The notes beneath the pieces were generated by a model that was not told where the DNA came from, ran no database searches, and was given only the letters and a program-made list of their open reading frames with translations. Positions 45,893 through 54,416 of a stretch of 64,000 nt of DNA are shown one piece after another. The translations under genes were made by a program, and so were the position numbers. Position 1 is the stretch's first letter, and each line of letters begins with the position of its first letter. The stretch is from Christiangramia aestuarii. Lineage in GTDB: Bacteria > Bacteroidota > Bacteroidia > Flavobacteriales > Flavobacteriaceae. The stretch is from assembly GCF_009735585.1 (NCBI RefSeq), contig NZ_VJVW01000003.1, forward strand, positions 496,001 to 560,000. The letters run 5' to 3'.

Positions 45893-46631
45893 GGATCTTA
45901 CGGGCCTTTTCAAGATCTTCAGGGGTATCTATACCTATACTTTTAACACTGGTTTCCACCATTTTGATCTTTTTACCATATTCCAGGTAGCGTATACATT
46001 CTATCTTTTCGGATGCTTCCAGCGGCAGCATGGGTAATTTGTAGAAATCCATCAAAGCCGATTTTCTAAAGGCATAGATCCCTATATGTTTATAATAGGT
46101 CACTTTGGCCGATGTGTCTCGTGGATATGGAACAGGGAATCTAGAAAAATAAAGCGCAAATCCTTCCTTGCCCGTGATCACTTTTACGTTATTCGGATTG
46201 GTGATCTCATCACTGCCTTTCAAAGGAGTTTTTAAAGAGGCCAGGTCTATTTCCTCTGCTCCTTCCTGCTGGAATACTTCGAGTAATTTCGCCAGGCTGT
46301 TCTTGTCTATAAAAGGCTCATCACCCTGGACGTTCAGCACGATATCTACCTCCATATCTTCCACGGCCTCGGCAATACGGTCACTGCCGCATTCATGTTC
46401 CTTTTTACTTCTTAGAACCTTCCCACCATTTTTTTCGATCTCTGAATAGATCTTATCGCTATCGGTCACCACGTAAACTTCATCGAAAAGACCGGTATTC
46501 AACGCGGCTTCGTAGGTCCTGGTGATTACGGTTTTCCCGTTCAGGTCTTTTAACAGCTTTCCAGGGAATCGAGAGGCTTCGTAGCGCGCCGGGATCATGG
46601 CGATGATCTTATTTTTGACTGGTCCTTCCAT
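45885..46631 (-). CDS. kdsB: 3-deoxy-manno-octulosonate cytidylyltransferase
   Basis: A 248-residue nucleotidyltransferase that activates KDO as CMP-KDO for lipopolysaccharide synthesis in the cytosol. The signature [20 protein letters not shown] near the N-terminus binds [21 protein letters not shown] is near residue 75, and the Mg-binding [11 protein letters not shown] is near residue 100. kdsC lies elsewhere in this window. It is separated by 24 bases from the helicase gene upstream on the same strand. Confidence 0.95.
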   Translation of the reverse strand: MEGPVKNKIIAMIPARYEASRFPGKLLKDLNGKTVITRTYEAALNTGLFDEVYVVTDSDKIYSEIEKNGGKVLRSKKEHECGSDRIAEAVEDMEVDIVLNVQGDEPFIDKNSLAKLLEVFQQEGAEEIDLASLKTPLKGSDEITNPNNVKVITGKEGFALYFSRFPVPYPRDTSAKVTYYKHIGIYAFRKSALMDFYKLPMLPLEASEKIECIRYLEYGKKIKMVETSVKSIGIDTPEDLEKARKILS

Positions 46632-46655
46632 ATAATTTTTCGGTAAAAGTAATGA

Positions 46656-48092
46656 TTAGTTAGGTTTGAAGAAATCGTCCCCAAACCCGATAAGGTATAA
46701 TTTATCCTGTGCCCGGGTTACTGCAGTATATAACCACCTAAGGTATTCCTTTCCTACGCCGTTAGGCAGGTATGGTTGCTCTATAAAAACATTCTTCCAT
46801 TGTCCACCCTGGGATTTATGGCAGGTAATGGCATAAGAAAATTTGATCTGCAGGGCATTGAAGTATTTATTGTTCTTTATGTTCATGAACTGCTTGTACT
46901 TAGACCGCTCATTTGCATAGTCCTTTTTAACTTCCTCATATAATTTATTAGATTCTTCGTAGGTTAAAGATGGGGTATTACTGGTAAGTGTGTCCAGCAT
47001 GATCACCGTTTCAAAAGGTCTCATTTTAGGATAATCTACCATCTGCACCTGCACTTCCGCAAAGCGGAAACCATAAAGATCCTTGAACCCGAATATTTCC
47101 AGAATTTTCACGATATCCCCATTGGCGATAAAACCAGCCTCACTGGTAGGCTTCACCCAGAAATAATTATTCTTCACCACCATAAGGTAATCACCCGCCG
47201 AAATCTCCTCTTCCTGGAAAAGGATTCGGGACCTTATCTGCTGGTTATACATATTGGCACGCTTGTTTGACCTCACAATGATACTGGTATCTTCATGCCC
47301 GTTCTGGCCATAAGAATCCTGAATGGCATCCATGATCTCGTACCCATCGGTAAGCCTTACCACATCTGCATTTCCGGAAAGTTCGAACTGGAAGCTTTCG
47401 TAGAAACCCTCCTGAAGACTTTCCCTGATAAGGGTTGCATTATGCAGAATATCGCTTTCTTCACTTTGTCTTACAACTTCATCCAGCTCTATAAAAGACA
47501 CCTGTTTATCATAATTCATCTCGAGCTTCTGCTCTTCAAGTGCAGGGCTAAGATCCATCTTCACCGGTGGTAACTGGGCAGTATCTCCTATCAATATCAA
47601 CTGGCAATTATGCCCCTGATAGACATATTGAATAAGGTCATCTAATAGCGATCCATTTTCAAACAATTTTGAATTACCTCCGTCATCTGAAATCATCGAG
47701 GCTTCATCAACGATGAAGAGGGTATTCTTGTGCTTGTTAGGCTGTAAGGTAAATTGTACCCCGCCTCCGCTGGATTTCTTCGGAAAATATATTTTTTTAT
47801 GTATGGTAAAGGCCTCTTTATTGGAGTAATTAGAGATCACCTTGGCCGCCCGGCCCGTGGGAGCCAAAAGAACCCCAGATTTCCTGATCTTCCAAAGGTT
47901 CTTTACCAGCGTACTTATAATAGTGGTCTTACCCGTACCGGCGAATCCCCGCAATAGAAACAACCTGTCCTTCCCTCCATTCACCACGAATTCAGACAAC
48001 ATCTGCAGGGCAACATCCTGCTTATCGGTTGCTGTGAATCCAAGGTCTTTAAGGAGTAATTTGAAGAAGGAATTAGGGGTGGGTTTTTCCAT
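46656..48092 (-). CDS. RecD-like ATP-dependent helicase (AAA / UvrD C-terminal)
   Basis: The ATG at 48092 (MEKPTPNSFFKLLLKDLGFT) gives 478 residues. It has Walker A GFAGTGKTTIIS near residue 50, Walker B region IVDEASMISDD and motif III IGDTAQLPPV. The C-terminal motifs SYAITCHKSQGGQWKNVFIE and YTAVTRAQDKLYLIG correspond to motifs V and VI of superfamily 1 helicases. It lacks the large N-terminal domain of E. coli RecD and stands apart from recBC genes, so it resembles RecD2-like or stand-alone proteins. Role in DNA repair is inferred. Confidence 0.9.
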   Translation of the reverse strand: MEKPTPNSFFKLLLKDLGFTATDKQDVALQMLSEFVVNGGKDRLFLLRGFAGTGKTTIISTLVKNLWKIRKSGVLLAPTGRAAKVISNYSNKEAFTIHKKIYFPKKSSGGGVQFTLQPNKHKNTLFIVDEASMISDDGGNSKLFENGSLLDDLIQYVYQGHNCQLILIGDTAQLPPVKMDLSPALEEQKLEMNYDKQVSFIELDEVVRQSEESDILHNATLIRESLQEGFYESFQFELSGNADVVRLTDGYEIMDAIQDSYGQNGHEDTSIIVRSNKRANMYNQQIRSRILFQEEEISAGDYLMVVKNNYFWVKPTSEAGFIANGDIVKILEIFGFKDLYGFRFAEVQVQMVDYPKMRPFETVIMLDTLTSNTPSLTYEESNKLYEEVKKDYANERSKYKQFMNIKNNKYFNALQIKFSYAITCHKSQGGQWKNVFIEQPYLPNGVGKEYLRWLYTAVTRAQDKLYLIGFGDDFFKPN

Positions 48093-48110
48093 ATAGAGGG
48101 CATAAAATCT

Positions 48111-48172
48111 CAAAGATAAGAAGGGATTTTTATGACAGAAACTTTTCCGAATAAAAAAAAGTTGTAGATTTG
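48111..48172. promoter_or_regulatory. Divergent -7 boxes between helicase and hypothetical gene
   Basis: On the minus strand 48118-48111 reads TATCTTTG, 18 bases before the helicase ATG. On the plus strand 48165-48172 reads TAGATTTG, 44 bases before the ATG at 48217. Both match TAnnTTTG; neither has a clear -33 box. Confidence 0.45.
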
Positions 48173-48216
48173 CGTGTAACCAATAACCTTCAAATTAAAA
48201 CATAAACTTTTAAAGC

Positions 48217-48870
48217 ATGAGATTTGTAATACAGATACTTCTTTGGTTGGTGATTATCTTCCTGGCATATCTTACTTTCAACGCGGTTTACGAACCGATC
48301 CAATTCAACAAAATAAAAGAAAAAAGATACGCTAAGGTTATCAAGAACCTTAAGGATATCAGATCTTCTGAATTAGCGCATAAAGAGGTAACTGGAAAAT
48401 TTCAGGGAGACTGGGATAGCCTGGTAAAATTCCTTGATACTGCAGAGTTCGCTATTACTCAACGTAGAGATACAACTTATCTTGATGAGGAATACAAGAA
48501 AACTTATGGTGTAGACCAGTATATAGAAAGTGTAGTTATCGATACTCTTGGATTCGTACCCGTAAAAGATTCATTGTTCAAAGGTAACGAGGAAAGATAC
48601 CGTACCATGATGAATATTCCAATTGAAGGTGTTGATGGCACTTTTGATCTTGAAGCAGGAACTATCACTAAAGGTGAATCACAAATCCCTGTTTTCGAAG
48701 TAAAAGTTGCTAAAGCTAAAATCCTTGCAGATCAGGACAGAACTTTGGTTCTTCAGGAAAACGAGATCCAGTCTGTAGACGATGTGAACGGAAGATATAT
48801 CAGCGTAGGTTCTATGAGCGAGGTCAATACCAGCGGTAACTGGCCAAAAGTTTATGGTGACAACGAATAA
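48217..48870 (+). CDS. Conserved hypothetical membrane-anchored protein
   Basis: A 217-residue protein with an N-terminal membrane helix (about residues 4-24), then a soluble domain starting with a helix rich in Lys and Glu (residues 30-60) and ending in a beta-rich region with NTSGNWPKVYGDNE at the C-terminus. I do not recognise a named family, although similar proteins precede DUF3822 genes in flavobacteria as I recall. It overlaps the DUF3822 gene by 17 bases, so the two are coupled. The function cannot be inferred. Confidence 0.75.
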   Translation: MRFVIQILLWLVIIFLAYLTFNAVYEPIQFNKIKEKRYAKVIKNLKDIRSSELAHKEVTGKFQGDWDSLVKFLDTAEFAITQRRDTTYLDEEYKKTYGVDQYIESVVIDTLGFVPVKDSLFKGNEERYRTMMNIPIEGVDGTFDLEAGTITKGESQIPVFEVKVAKAKILADQDRTLVLQENEIQSVDDVNGRYISVGSMSEVNTSGNWPKVYGDNE

Positions 48871-49672
48871 TAAAGAAAACTCCTATAAAAAGATGTCCAT
48901 TCAGGTGAGCCTGAATGGACTTTCTTTTTGTATCCTAAACCAGGATGAGAACGAGATCTGTTATTTCAAAAAAATAGATTTCGACAAACAGCTGGACCCC
49001 ATAAAGCTCCTGGCCAAGATCGAGCTCACCTATGAGCAGGAAGACGAGCTAAACCAGCCGGTGAACGAAGTGACGGTTATTTATAACAATTCACTCTTCA
49101 GCCTGGTGCCGGCAGAACTATTCGATGAGGAGCAGGCTGCTAGCTACCTAAAGTTCAATACCAGGATCCTGAAGACCGATTTTATCGCCTTCGATCAAAT
49201 CAACGAAGAGATGGTGAATGTATACATTCCATATACCAATATCTCTAATTACTTTTTTGATAAATACGGGGAATTCGAATACAGGCATAGCCTGAGTGTT
49301 TTAATTGACTCCCTGCTGAAATTTCCTAAAGAAACCTCGGGTCCGAAATTATACCTGCATGCCCATCGCAATTCTTATGAGCTGGTCATCATTGAAAATG
49401 CAAAGCTTATTTTTGCCAATTCTTTTGAATTCGATACCAAGGAAGATTTTCTATACTACCTGCTTTTCACCGCTGAACAGCTAAACCTGAATCCCGAAAA
49501 ATTCGAACTGGTATTGATGGGAGATATCTCCAGGGATAGCGAGGAATATAAAATGGCCTGGGATTATATCAAAAACATTACATTTATGGGGCCTTTCCAC
49601 CCCTTCAGCTTTACTGAAAAGGCTAAACCGGAAGATGAACTTTCAGAATACCTCCTAATTAAATCATTATAA
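48854..49672 (+). CDS. DUF3822 family protein
   Basis: A 272-residue protein. The start at 48854 is preferred over the ATG at 48893, because the segment NSYKKMSIQVSLNGLSF is conserved as a unit in the family. The protein has two similar halves with ribonuclease H-like/actin-like strand patterns (VTVIYNNSLFSLVPAELF, then LYLHAHRNSYELVIIENAKLIFANSFEF), the pattern of DUF3822, whose function is unknown. It overlaps the upstream gene by 17 bases and the rsmD gene by one base (TAATG). Confidence 0.85.
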   Translation: MVTTNNKENSYKKMSIQVSLNGLSFCILNQDENEICYFKKIDFDKQLDPIKLLAKIELTYEQEDELNQPVNEVTVIYNNSLFSLVPAELFDEEQAASYLKFNTRILKTDFIAFDQINEEMVNVYIPYTNISNYFFDKYGEFEYRHSLSVLIDSLLKFPKETSGPKLYLHAHRNSYELVIIENAKLIFANSFEFDTKEDFLYYLLFTAEQLNLNPEKFELVLMGDISRDSEEYKMAWDYIKNITFMGPFHPFSFTEKAKPEDELSEYLLIKSL

Positions 49673-50205
49673 TGCGAATCATCTCAGGATCACATAAAGG
49701 AAGAAGAATCACCGCACCGGCGAAACTTCCGGTAAGGCCCACCACAGATGTAGCCAAGGAAGCATTATTCAATATCTTGAATAATTATTATCATATTTCT
49801 TCTGTTTCGGTATTAGACCTGTTCTCAGGGACCGGAAATATCTCTTATGAATTCGCCGCCCGAGGAGCTGAGACCATTACCGCGGTAGACGCGAACTACG
49901 ATTGTGTGAAATTCATAAAAAAGACCTCTGCCGAACTCGAATTTCCTATTACCACCATAAAAAGCGATGTCTTTAAATACCTTGCCAAAGCGCCGGTAAA
50001 AGCCGATATCATATTTGCAGATCCTCCATACGATATTAAAAAGGAAGATTTCGCCAGAATTCCGGAACTGGTTTTCGCCAACCAGCTTCTAAAAGAAGAT
50101 GGACAACTCATCATAGAGCATTCTAAACACACCGACCTTTCAGACCTGGAACACTTTACGGAAAGCAGGAAATACGGAAATTCAGTTTTTAGTTTCTTCG
50201 AATAA
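49672..50205 (+). CDS. rsmD: 16S rRNA (guanine966-N2)-methyltransferase
   Basis: A 177-residue class I methyltransferase. It opens with the RsmD signature MRIISGSHKGRRITAPAKLPVRPTTDVAKEALFNIL. SAM-binding motif I is VLDLFSGTGNISYEFAARGA (about residues 45-64), and the catalytic ADPPYD, at about residue 118, is the NPPY-type motif for exocyclic-amine methylation. It modifies 16S rRNA in the assembling 30S subunit. Coupled by one base to DUF3822. Confidence 0.95.
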   Translation: MRIISGSHKGRRITAPAKLPVRPTTDVAKEALFNILNNYYHISSVSVLDLFSGTGNISYEFAARGAETITAVDANYDCVKFIKKTSAELEFPITTIKSDVFKYLAKAPVKADIIFADPPYDIKKEDFARIPELVFANQLLKEDGQLIIEHSKHTDLSDLEHFTESRKYGNSVFSFFE

Positions 50206-50220
50206 TCCCTATATTCGATT

Positions 50221-50601
50221 ATGACCAAGGTTACTAAAAAAATCGAGCTTAGCTTCGCATTACTTATTTTCTATGATTCGGTAGTCGTTTCTACGGTCAA
50301 GGAAGATATGGTAGTTGAACAGGAGCACGTAGAAGAGCTCAGGAAGATCTGTACAGAGCATTTTGGTGACCGTAACTTTGCCTATATCACCAACCGGAAG
50401 AACAATTACAACGTAAATCCCGTAGTTTATATAGACCTGGTAAGAACTAATCGATTAAAGGCTATTGCGGTGGTAAGTGAAAATCTTGACCGGTTGAAAA
50501 CCGCCAATTTTGAAAAGAATTTCTCCCCGGTTCCCTACGAGCTTTTTAACCACGAAGAAGAAGCAATTGTTTGGGCCAACAGTATTGTTTCGGCTAACTA
50601 A
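50221..50601 (+). CDS. Conserved hypothetical, possible STAS/SpoIIAA-like fold
   Basis: A 126-residue cytosolic protein with no signal peptide or hydrophobic helix. Alternating strands and helices (IELSFALLIFYDSVVV, then a helix with EEHVEELRKICTEHF, then FAYITNRKNNY, VVYIDLV, LKAIAVVS) suggest a SpoIIAA-like alpha/beta fold, but this is only pattern reading. It lies 15 bases after rsmD and 2 bases before the GH16 gene. No partner can be proposed. Confidence 0.6.
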   Translation: MTKVTKKIELSFALLIFYDSVVVSTVKEDMVVEQEHVEELRKICTEHFGDRNFAYITNRKNNYNVNPVVYIDLVRTNRLKAIAVVSENLDRLKTANFEKNFSPVPYELFNHEEEAIVWANSIVSAN

Positions 50602-50603
50602 GG

Positions 50604-51470
50604 ATGAAGTCCTCCCTTATATTTTCCCTCTTTTTAATTCTTATCAATTTCCAGATGATGGTGGCGCAGAATTATAAGCTTATTTGGAGTGATGAATTCA
50701 ATTATTCGGGAAAACCAGATCCTGAAAAATGGAGTTATGAAACCGGCTTCATCAGGAACCTGGAAAAACAAATCTATACCCGGAGAAACAAAAATGTAAG
50801 GGTTAAGAACGGAAACCTGGAACTGGTAGCTCACAGAGAGAAGTTCAGGAACAAACGCTTTGATCCTGAAATAAGGAACTACAGGTATAACACCGCCACT
50901 TCAGATTATACTTCCGGCAGCATTCACACCCAGGGCAAATTCGAATTCAGGTATGGTCGCATAGACGTTCGAGCTAAACTGCCCCGGGGAAATGGGGTTT
51001 GGCCGGCGATCTGGATGCTGGGAGCGAATTTTGAGGAAATAGAATATCCCCTGGCCGGGGAGATCGATATCATGGAATTTGTTGGGGTCGAACCCAATGA
51101 AATTCATGGCACGGTGCACTACCCCTGGGATAACCATGCCGGAATAAAAGCCGATGGTGGAACTTTTGAACTTGAAAATATTGCGGCTGAATTCCATATC
51201 TACTCACTTGAATGGAACGATGATAAAATCGAGTTCCTGGTAGACAACAAGGTTTATCATGAATTCGAAATCGACGAGGCCGGGCAGGAAAGAAATCCCT
51301 TCCGGAAACCATTTTACCTGATATTGAATCTTGCCCTTGGTGGAAACTGGGCGGGAGAAGTAGATCCCGAAATTTTTCCACAAAAATTCCTGGTAGATTA
51401 TGTTCGGGTCTATCAAAAAGAAGAAGAAAAAAAAAAGCAGGCCTGTAAGCCGGATTCTGTCACCCGATAA
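50604..51470 (+). CDS. Glycoside hydrolase family 16 (laminarinase-like beta-glucanase)
   Basis: A 288-residue protein with a signal peptide (MKSSLIFSLFLILINFQMMVA). The catalytic signature GEIDIMEFVG gives nucleophile Glu153, Asp155 and acid/base Glu158. The substrate-binding segment GVWPAIWMLG precedes it, and the domain closes with FLVDYVRVYQKEEEKKK. GH16 enzymes with ExDxxE and these Trp residues typically cut beta-1,3-glucans such as laminarin, as expected for an alga-associated flavobacterium. The last 11 codons, after the family's natural end, lie antisense to the 3' end of rnpB. No PUL partners (SusCD) are nearby. Confidence 0.9.
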   Translation: MKSSLIFSLFLILINFQMMVAQNYKLIWSDEFNYSGKPDPEKWSYETGFIRNLEKQIYTRRNKNVRVKNGNLELVAHREKFRNKRFDPEIRNYRYNTATSDYTSGSIHTQGKFEFRYGRIDVRAKLPRGNGVWPAIWMLGANFEEIEYPLAGEIDIMEFVGVEPNEIHGTVHYPWDNHAGIKADGGTFELENIAAEFHIYSLEWNDDKIEFLVDNKVYHEFEIDEAGQERNPFRKPFYLILNLALGGNWAGEVDPEIFPQKFLVDYVRVYQKEEEKKKQACKPDSVTR

Positions 51471-51743
51471 CTGATCGGGCTCCTTATCATTTATCTGAAA
51501 ATAGCGTTGCCACTATTCTTTAGCTGCCTACCCTCCGGCAACGGACGGGCGATCCTTAAATACCGGTATACATGGCATTGCACCGTATAGAGTTTACCTG
51601 ATTTCACTACAGCTTAACCTGTACATCCTTTCTGTTGCACTGGTCCTGATCTCACGACCGGTGGGCGTTACCCACTATACTGCCCTGTGGTGTCCGGACT
51701 TTCCTCTCCGAAAAAATGTCGGAACGATAAGGCGGCCTGCTTC
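51434..51743 (-). ncRNA. rnpB: RNase P RNA (type A)
   Basis: Read on the minus strand, the region starts with AAGCAGGCCGCC and ends with GGCCUGCUU, which pair to close helix P1. The conserved core GAGGAAAGTCCGGAC lies at the complement of 51692-51706, and the 3' conserved ACAGAATCCGGCTTA at the complement of 51446-51460. Together these identify RNase P RNA, about 310 nucleotides. It processes the 5' ends of tRNA. The 3' end is followed by a T10 run on the minus strand (51427-51436 on the plus). The 5' and 3' ends are estimated from P1 pairing. Confidence 0.95.
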
Positions 51744-51748
51744 TGGGG

Positions 51749-51756
51749 CAAATGTA
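51749..51756 (-). promoter_or_regulatory. -7 box of rnpB
   Basis: The minus strand reads TACATTTG, matching TAnnTTTG, ending 6 bases before the estimated 5' end of the RNase P RNA at 51743. The agreement in distance supports both the box and the 5' end. No clear -33 TTTG. Confidence 0.6.
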
Positions 51757-51833
51757 AGTTAATTTCTGTTGATTTCTTCCCGCATTTGTTCATAAATAAG
51801 ACTGGCTGCACTGGACTTTAGGCCTGTGATTTT

Positions 51834-51841
51834 TATATTTG
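51834..51841 (+). promoter_or_regulatory. -7 box of dnaX
   Basis: TATATTTG matches TAnnTTTG, 17 bases before the dnaX ATG at 51859. Its position inside the upstream open frame is a reason to reject the longer dnaX start at 51826. Confidence 0.5.
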
Positions 51842-51858
51842 TAGTTCAATACTTTTTG

Positions 51859-53829
51859 ATGGAGCATTTTGTAGTATCAGCAAGAAAATACAGGCCACAA
51901 ACTTTCAAGGATGTGGTAGGACAACAGGCAATCACCAATACCCTGGCCAATGCCATACAGAACAATCACCTGGCCCAGGCTCTGCTTTTTACCGGGCCGC
52001 GTGGAGTTGGAAAGACCACCTGTGCTCGTATTCTTGCAAAAATGATCAATCAGAAGGAAACCCAGGACCCAGACGAGGATTTCGCTTTTAATATTTTTGA
52101 ACTGGATGCGGCCTCGAACAACTCGGTAGATGACATCAGGAATCTTATAGACCAGGTCAGGATCCCTCCACAGGTAGGAAACTACAAGGTATATATTATC
52201 GATGAGGTACATATGTTGTCACAATCTGCCTTCAACGCTTTTCTTAAGACCCTGGAAGAACCGCCAAAACATGCGATCTTTATTCTGGCCACCACAGAAA
52301 AGCACAAGATCATTCCTACCATACTTTCACGTTGCCAGATCTTTGATTTTAAACGCATCACTGTTACCGATGCGAAGAATTACCTGGCCTATATCGCTGA
52401 ACAGGAAGGAGTGAATGCTGAAGATGATGCCCTGCATATCATTGCCCAAAAGGCCGATGGTGCTATGAGGGATGCCTTATCCATCTATGACCGGGTGGTA
52501 AGTTTCAGCGGAAATAACCTTACCAGGCAGGCGGTTACCGAAAACCTGAACGTGCTCGATTACGACACATATATGCAGGTAACCGATCTTATCCTTGAAA
52601 ACAATATTCCTCAATTACTGGTTACTTATAACGATATACTTTCCAGCGGTTTCGACGGTCATCATTTTATTGCCGGCCTTGCCTCCCACTTCAGGGACCT
52701 TATGGTGTGCAAGGACCAGAAGACCATTGCGCTACTGGAAGTTGGTGAACAAACCAAGGCAAAGTATTTTGAACAGTCTCAAAAGACTTCCCATCAATTC
52801 CTTCTGGAGGCTATTGAACTGGCCAACGCCTGTGATCTTAAATACAAGACCAGCCACAACCAGAGATTACTGGTGGAGCTTTGCTTGATGCAACTAGCAT
52901 CGATCACCTTCGGTCAAGAAAAAAAAAAGCCTGAAGCTAAAAAGATAGTTCCTGCGGCAAATTTCGAGCAGGAAGCAGTAAGTATACCTAGAGAGAAAAA
53001 GGAACTCGTTAGGGAGAACGAACACGATACCTCCTCTCCTGCTGAAGAAGCCAAACTGCCTACTGAAAAAACAGCCACGGAATCCTGCGCCAAAGAAGAA
53101 GAAAAACAATATTATTCTGAAGAGAGCCCGGCAGGGGAAGTACCTCAGGCAGCTGCAGAAACAGAACCAGTAAACGAAGAACCTGCGCCAGAGTCGGAAG
53201 TTTCTGAAATAAGTCAGGAAAATGAGGAGTTTTCAGGTGAGAGCCTATTCCCATCTGGTAATCATGGAAGCAATACCACGGTTTCTACAGAAACCACGAC
53301 CACGGCTGTAAAGCCTGCCGTTGAAAAAAAGAAAACAGAATCTTCTAAAAACGGACTTCCTGAAATAAAAAGAGAGAAAGTTTCCGGATTATCCCTTAAG
53401 AGCATCGGCAAGAAAAAAGAACTAGCCGAAAAACAGAAGGCCATGATGCCAACCGAAAAGGTGATGGACGACCACTTCACCGAGGAGGATATGGTTACCG
53501 AATGGAAGAAATACACCGAACGCCTTAAAGATAAAGGAGAAAAGATCCTGGCTTCGATCTTCGAGTCCCAGGTGCCAACTTTAAAAGGCAAGGAGATCCA
53601 TGTTACCTTCCCTAACGAAACCATGAAGATAGACCTGGAAAGGGAAGAAAACAGGCTGATGACCTATTTAAAGGCAAAACTCAGGAACACACATATTAGC
53701 CTGAAGATCAATGTAAATGAAACGATCTCGAAAAAATACGCCTTTACGCCACAGGAAAAATATGAGAAATTAAAGGAAGCCAATCCTTTATTAGATAAAT
53801 TAAGAGCAACCTTCGATCTAGACGTATAA
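51859..53829 (+). CDS. dnaX: DNA polymerase III subunit gamma/tau
   Basis: 656 residues from the ATG at 51859 (MEHFVVSARKYRPQTFKDVV). The clamp-loader AAA+ domain has Walker A TGPRGVGKTTCAR near residue 45, the Walker B-like YIIDEVHMLS near residue 115 and sensor-1 ILATTEKHKI. The zinc-binding insert with four cysteines found in E. coli DnaX is absent; the sequence runs INQKETQDPDEDFAFNIFELD instead. After about residue 360 the chain is a long, Glu/Lys/Pro-rich disordered linker before a C-terminal structured part (about 530-656) that should contact the polymerase. Overlap with miaE is avoided by 2 bases. Confidence 0.96.
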   Translation: MEHFVVSARKYRPQTFKDVVGQQAITNTLANAIQNNHLAQALLFTGPRGVGKTTCARILAKMINQKETQDPDEDFAFNIFELDAASNNSVDDIRNLIDQVRIPPQVGNYKVYIIDEVHMLSQSAFNAFLKTLEEPPKHAIFILATTEKHKIIPTILSRCQIFDFKRITVTDAKNYLAYIAEQEGVNAEDDALHIIAQKADGAMRDALSIYDRVVSFSGNNLTRQAVTENLNVLDYDTYMQVTDLILENNIPQLLVTYNDILSSGFDGHHFIAGLASHFRDLMVCKDQKTIALLEVGEQTKAKYFEQSQKTSHQFLLEAIELANACDLKYKTSHNQRLLVELCLMQLASITFGQEKKKPEAKKIVPAANFEQEAVSIPREKKELVRENEHDTSSPAEEAKLPTEKTATESCAKEEEKQYYSEESPAGEVPQAAAETEPVNEEPAPESEVSEISQENEEFSGESLFPSGNHGSNTTVSTETTTTAVKPAVEKKKTESSKNGLPEIKREKVSGLSLKSIGKKKELAEKQKAMMPTEKVMDDHFTEEDMVTEWKKYTERLKDKGEKILASIFESQVPTLKGKEIHVTFPNETMKIDLEREENRLMTYLKAKLRNTHISLKINVNETISKKYAFTPQEKYEKLKEANPLLDKLRATFDLDV

Positions 53830-53831
53830 TT

Positions 53832-54416
53832 ATGTTAGGACTTAAGTTACCCACAGATCCAAGATGGGCAGATATCGCTGAGAAGAATATAGAAGATATC
53901 CTGGTAGACCATGCTTATTGCGAACAAAAAGCGGCTTCTACCGCCATCTCGCTTATTGTCACCTACCCGGAATATTCAGAGTTGGTAACGGCCATGACCG
54001 CCCTGACCCGGGAAGAAATGGGCCATTTTAAGATGGTTCACGACAAGATCCTGGAAAGAGGCTATAAAATGGGTTGGGACCGTAAGGACGAATACGTGAT
54101 CAAACTCAGGAACTTCTTTCCCAAAGGAGGCAGCCGGGCAACCCAGCTGGTGCACAGGCTACTTATCGCGGGACTAATTGAGGCGAGAAGCTGTGAACGT
54201 TTCAGGTTGCTTTCTGAGGAGCTGAAAGACCAGGAACTGGCAAAATTCTACAGGGACCTTATGGTTAGCGAGGCTAACCATTATACTATGTTCCTTAAAT
54301 TCGCCAGGAAATTTGGCGAAAACCGGGAAGAAGTAGACCAGAAATGGCAGGACCTACTGGAATACGAAGCCGAGATCATGAAAGACCTCGGCAAGGAAGA
54401 AAGCATTCACGGCTAA
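53832..54416 (+). CDS. miaE: tRNA-(ms2io6A)-hydroxylase MiaE
   Basis: A 194-residue helical di-iron enzyme. Ligand candidates are the Glu in DHAYCEQKAASTAIS, the ExxH in TREEMGHFKMVH, the Glu in GLIEARSCERF and the ExxH in VSEANHYTMFL, which together make the ferritin-like di-iron site. MiaE hydroxylates the isoprenyl group at tRNA position 37 (ms2i6A to ms2io6A). It follows dnaX by 2 bases and overlaps the convergent ppx gene by 4. Confidence 0.93.
   Translation: MLGLKLPTDPRWADIAEKNIEDILVDHAYCEQKAASTAISLIVTYPEYSELVTAMTALTREEMGHFKMVHDKILERGYKMGWDRKDEYVIKLRNFFPKGGSRATQLVHRLLIAGLIEARSCERFRLLSEELKDQELAKFYRDLMVSEANHYTMFLKFARKFGENREEVDQKWQDLLEYEAEIMKDLGKEESIHG

Noticed and set aside
51826-51858. 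Earlier start for dnaX
   Set aside because: The extra residues are hydrophobic and unlike other DnaX N-termini, and the codons cover the -7 box TATATTTG.
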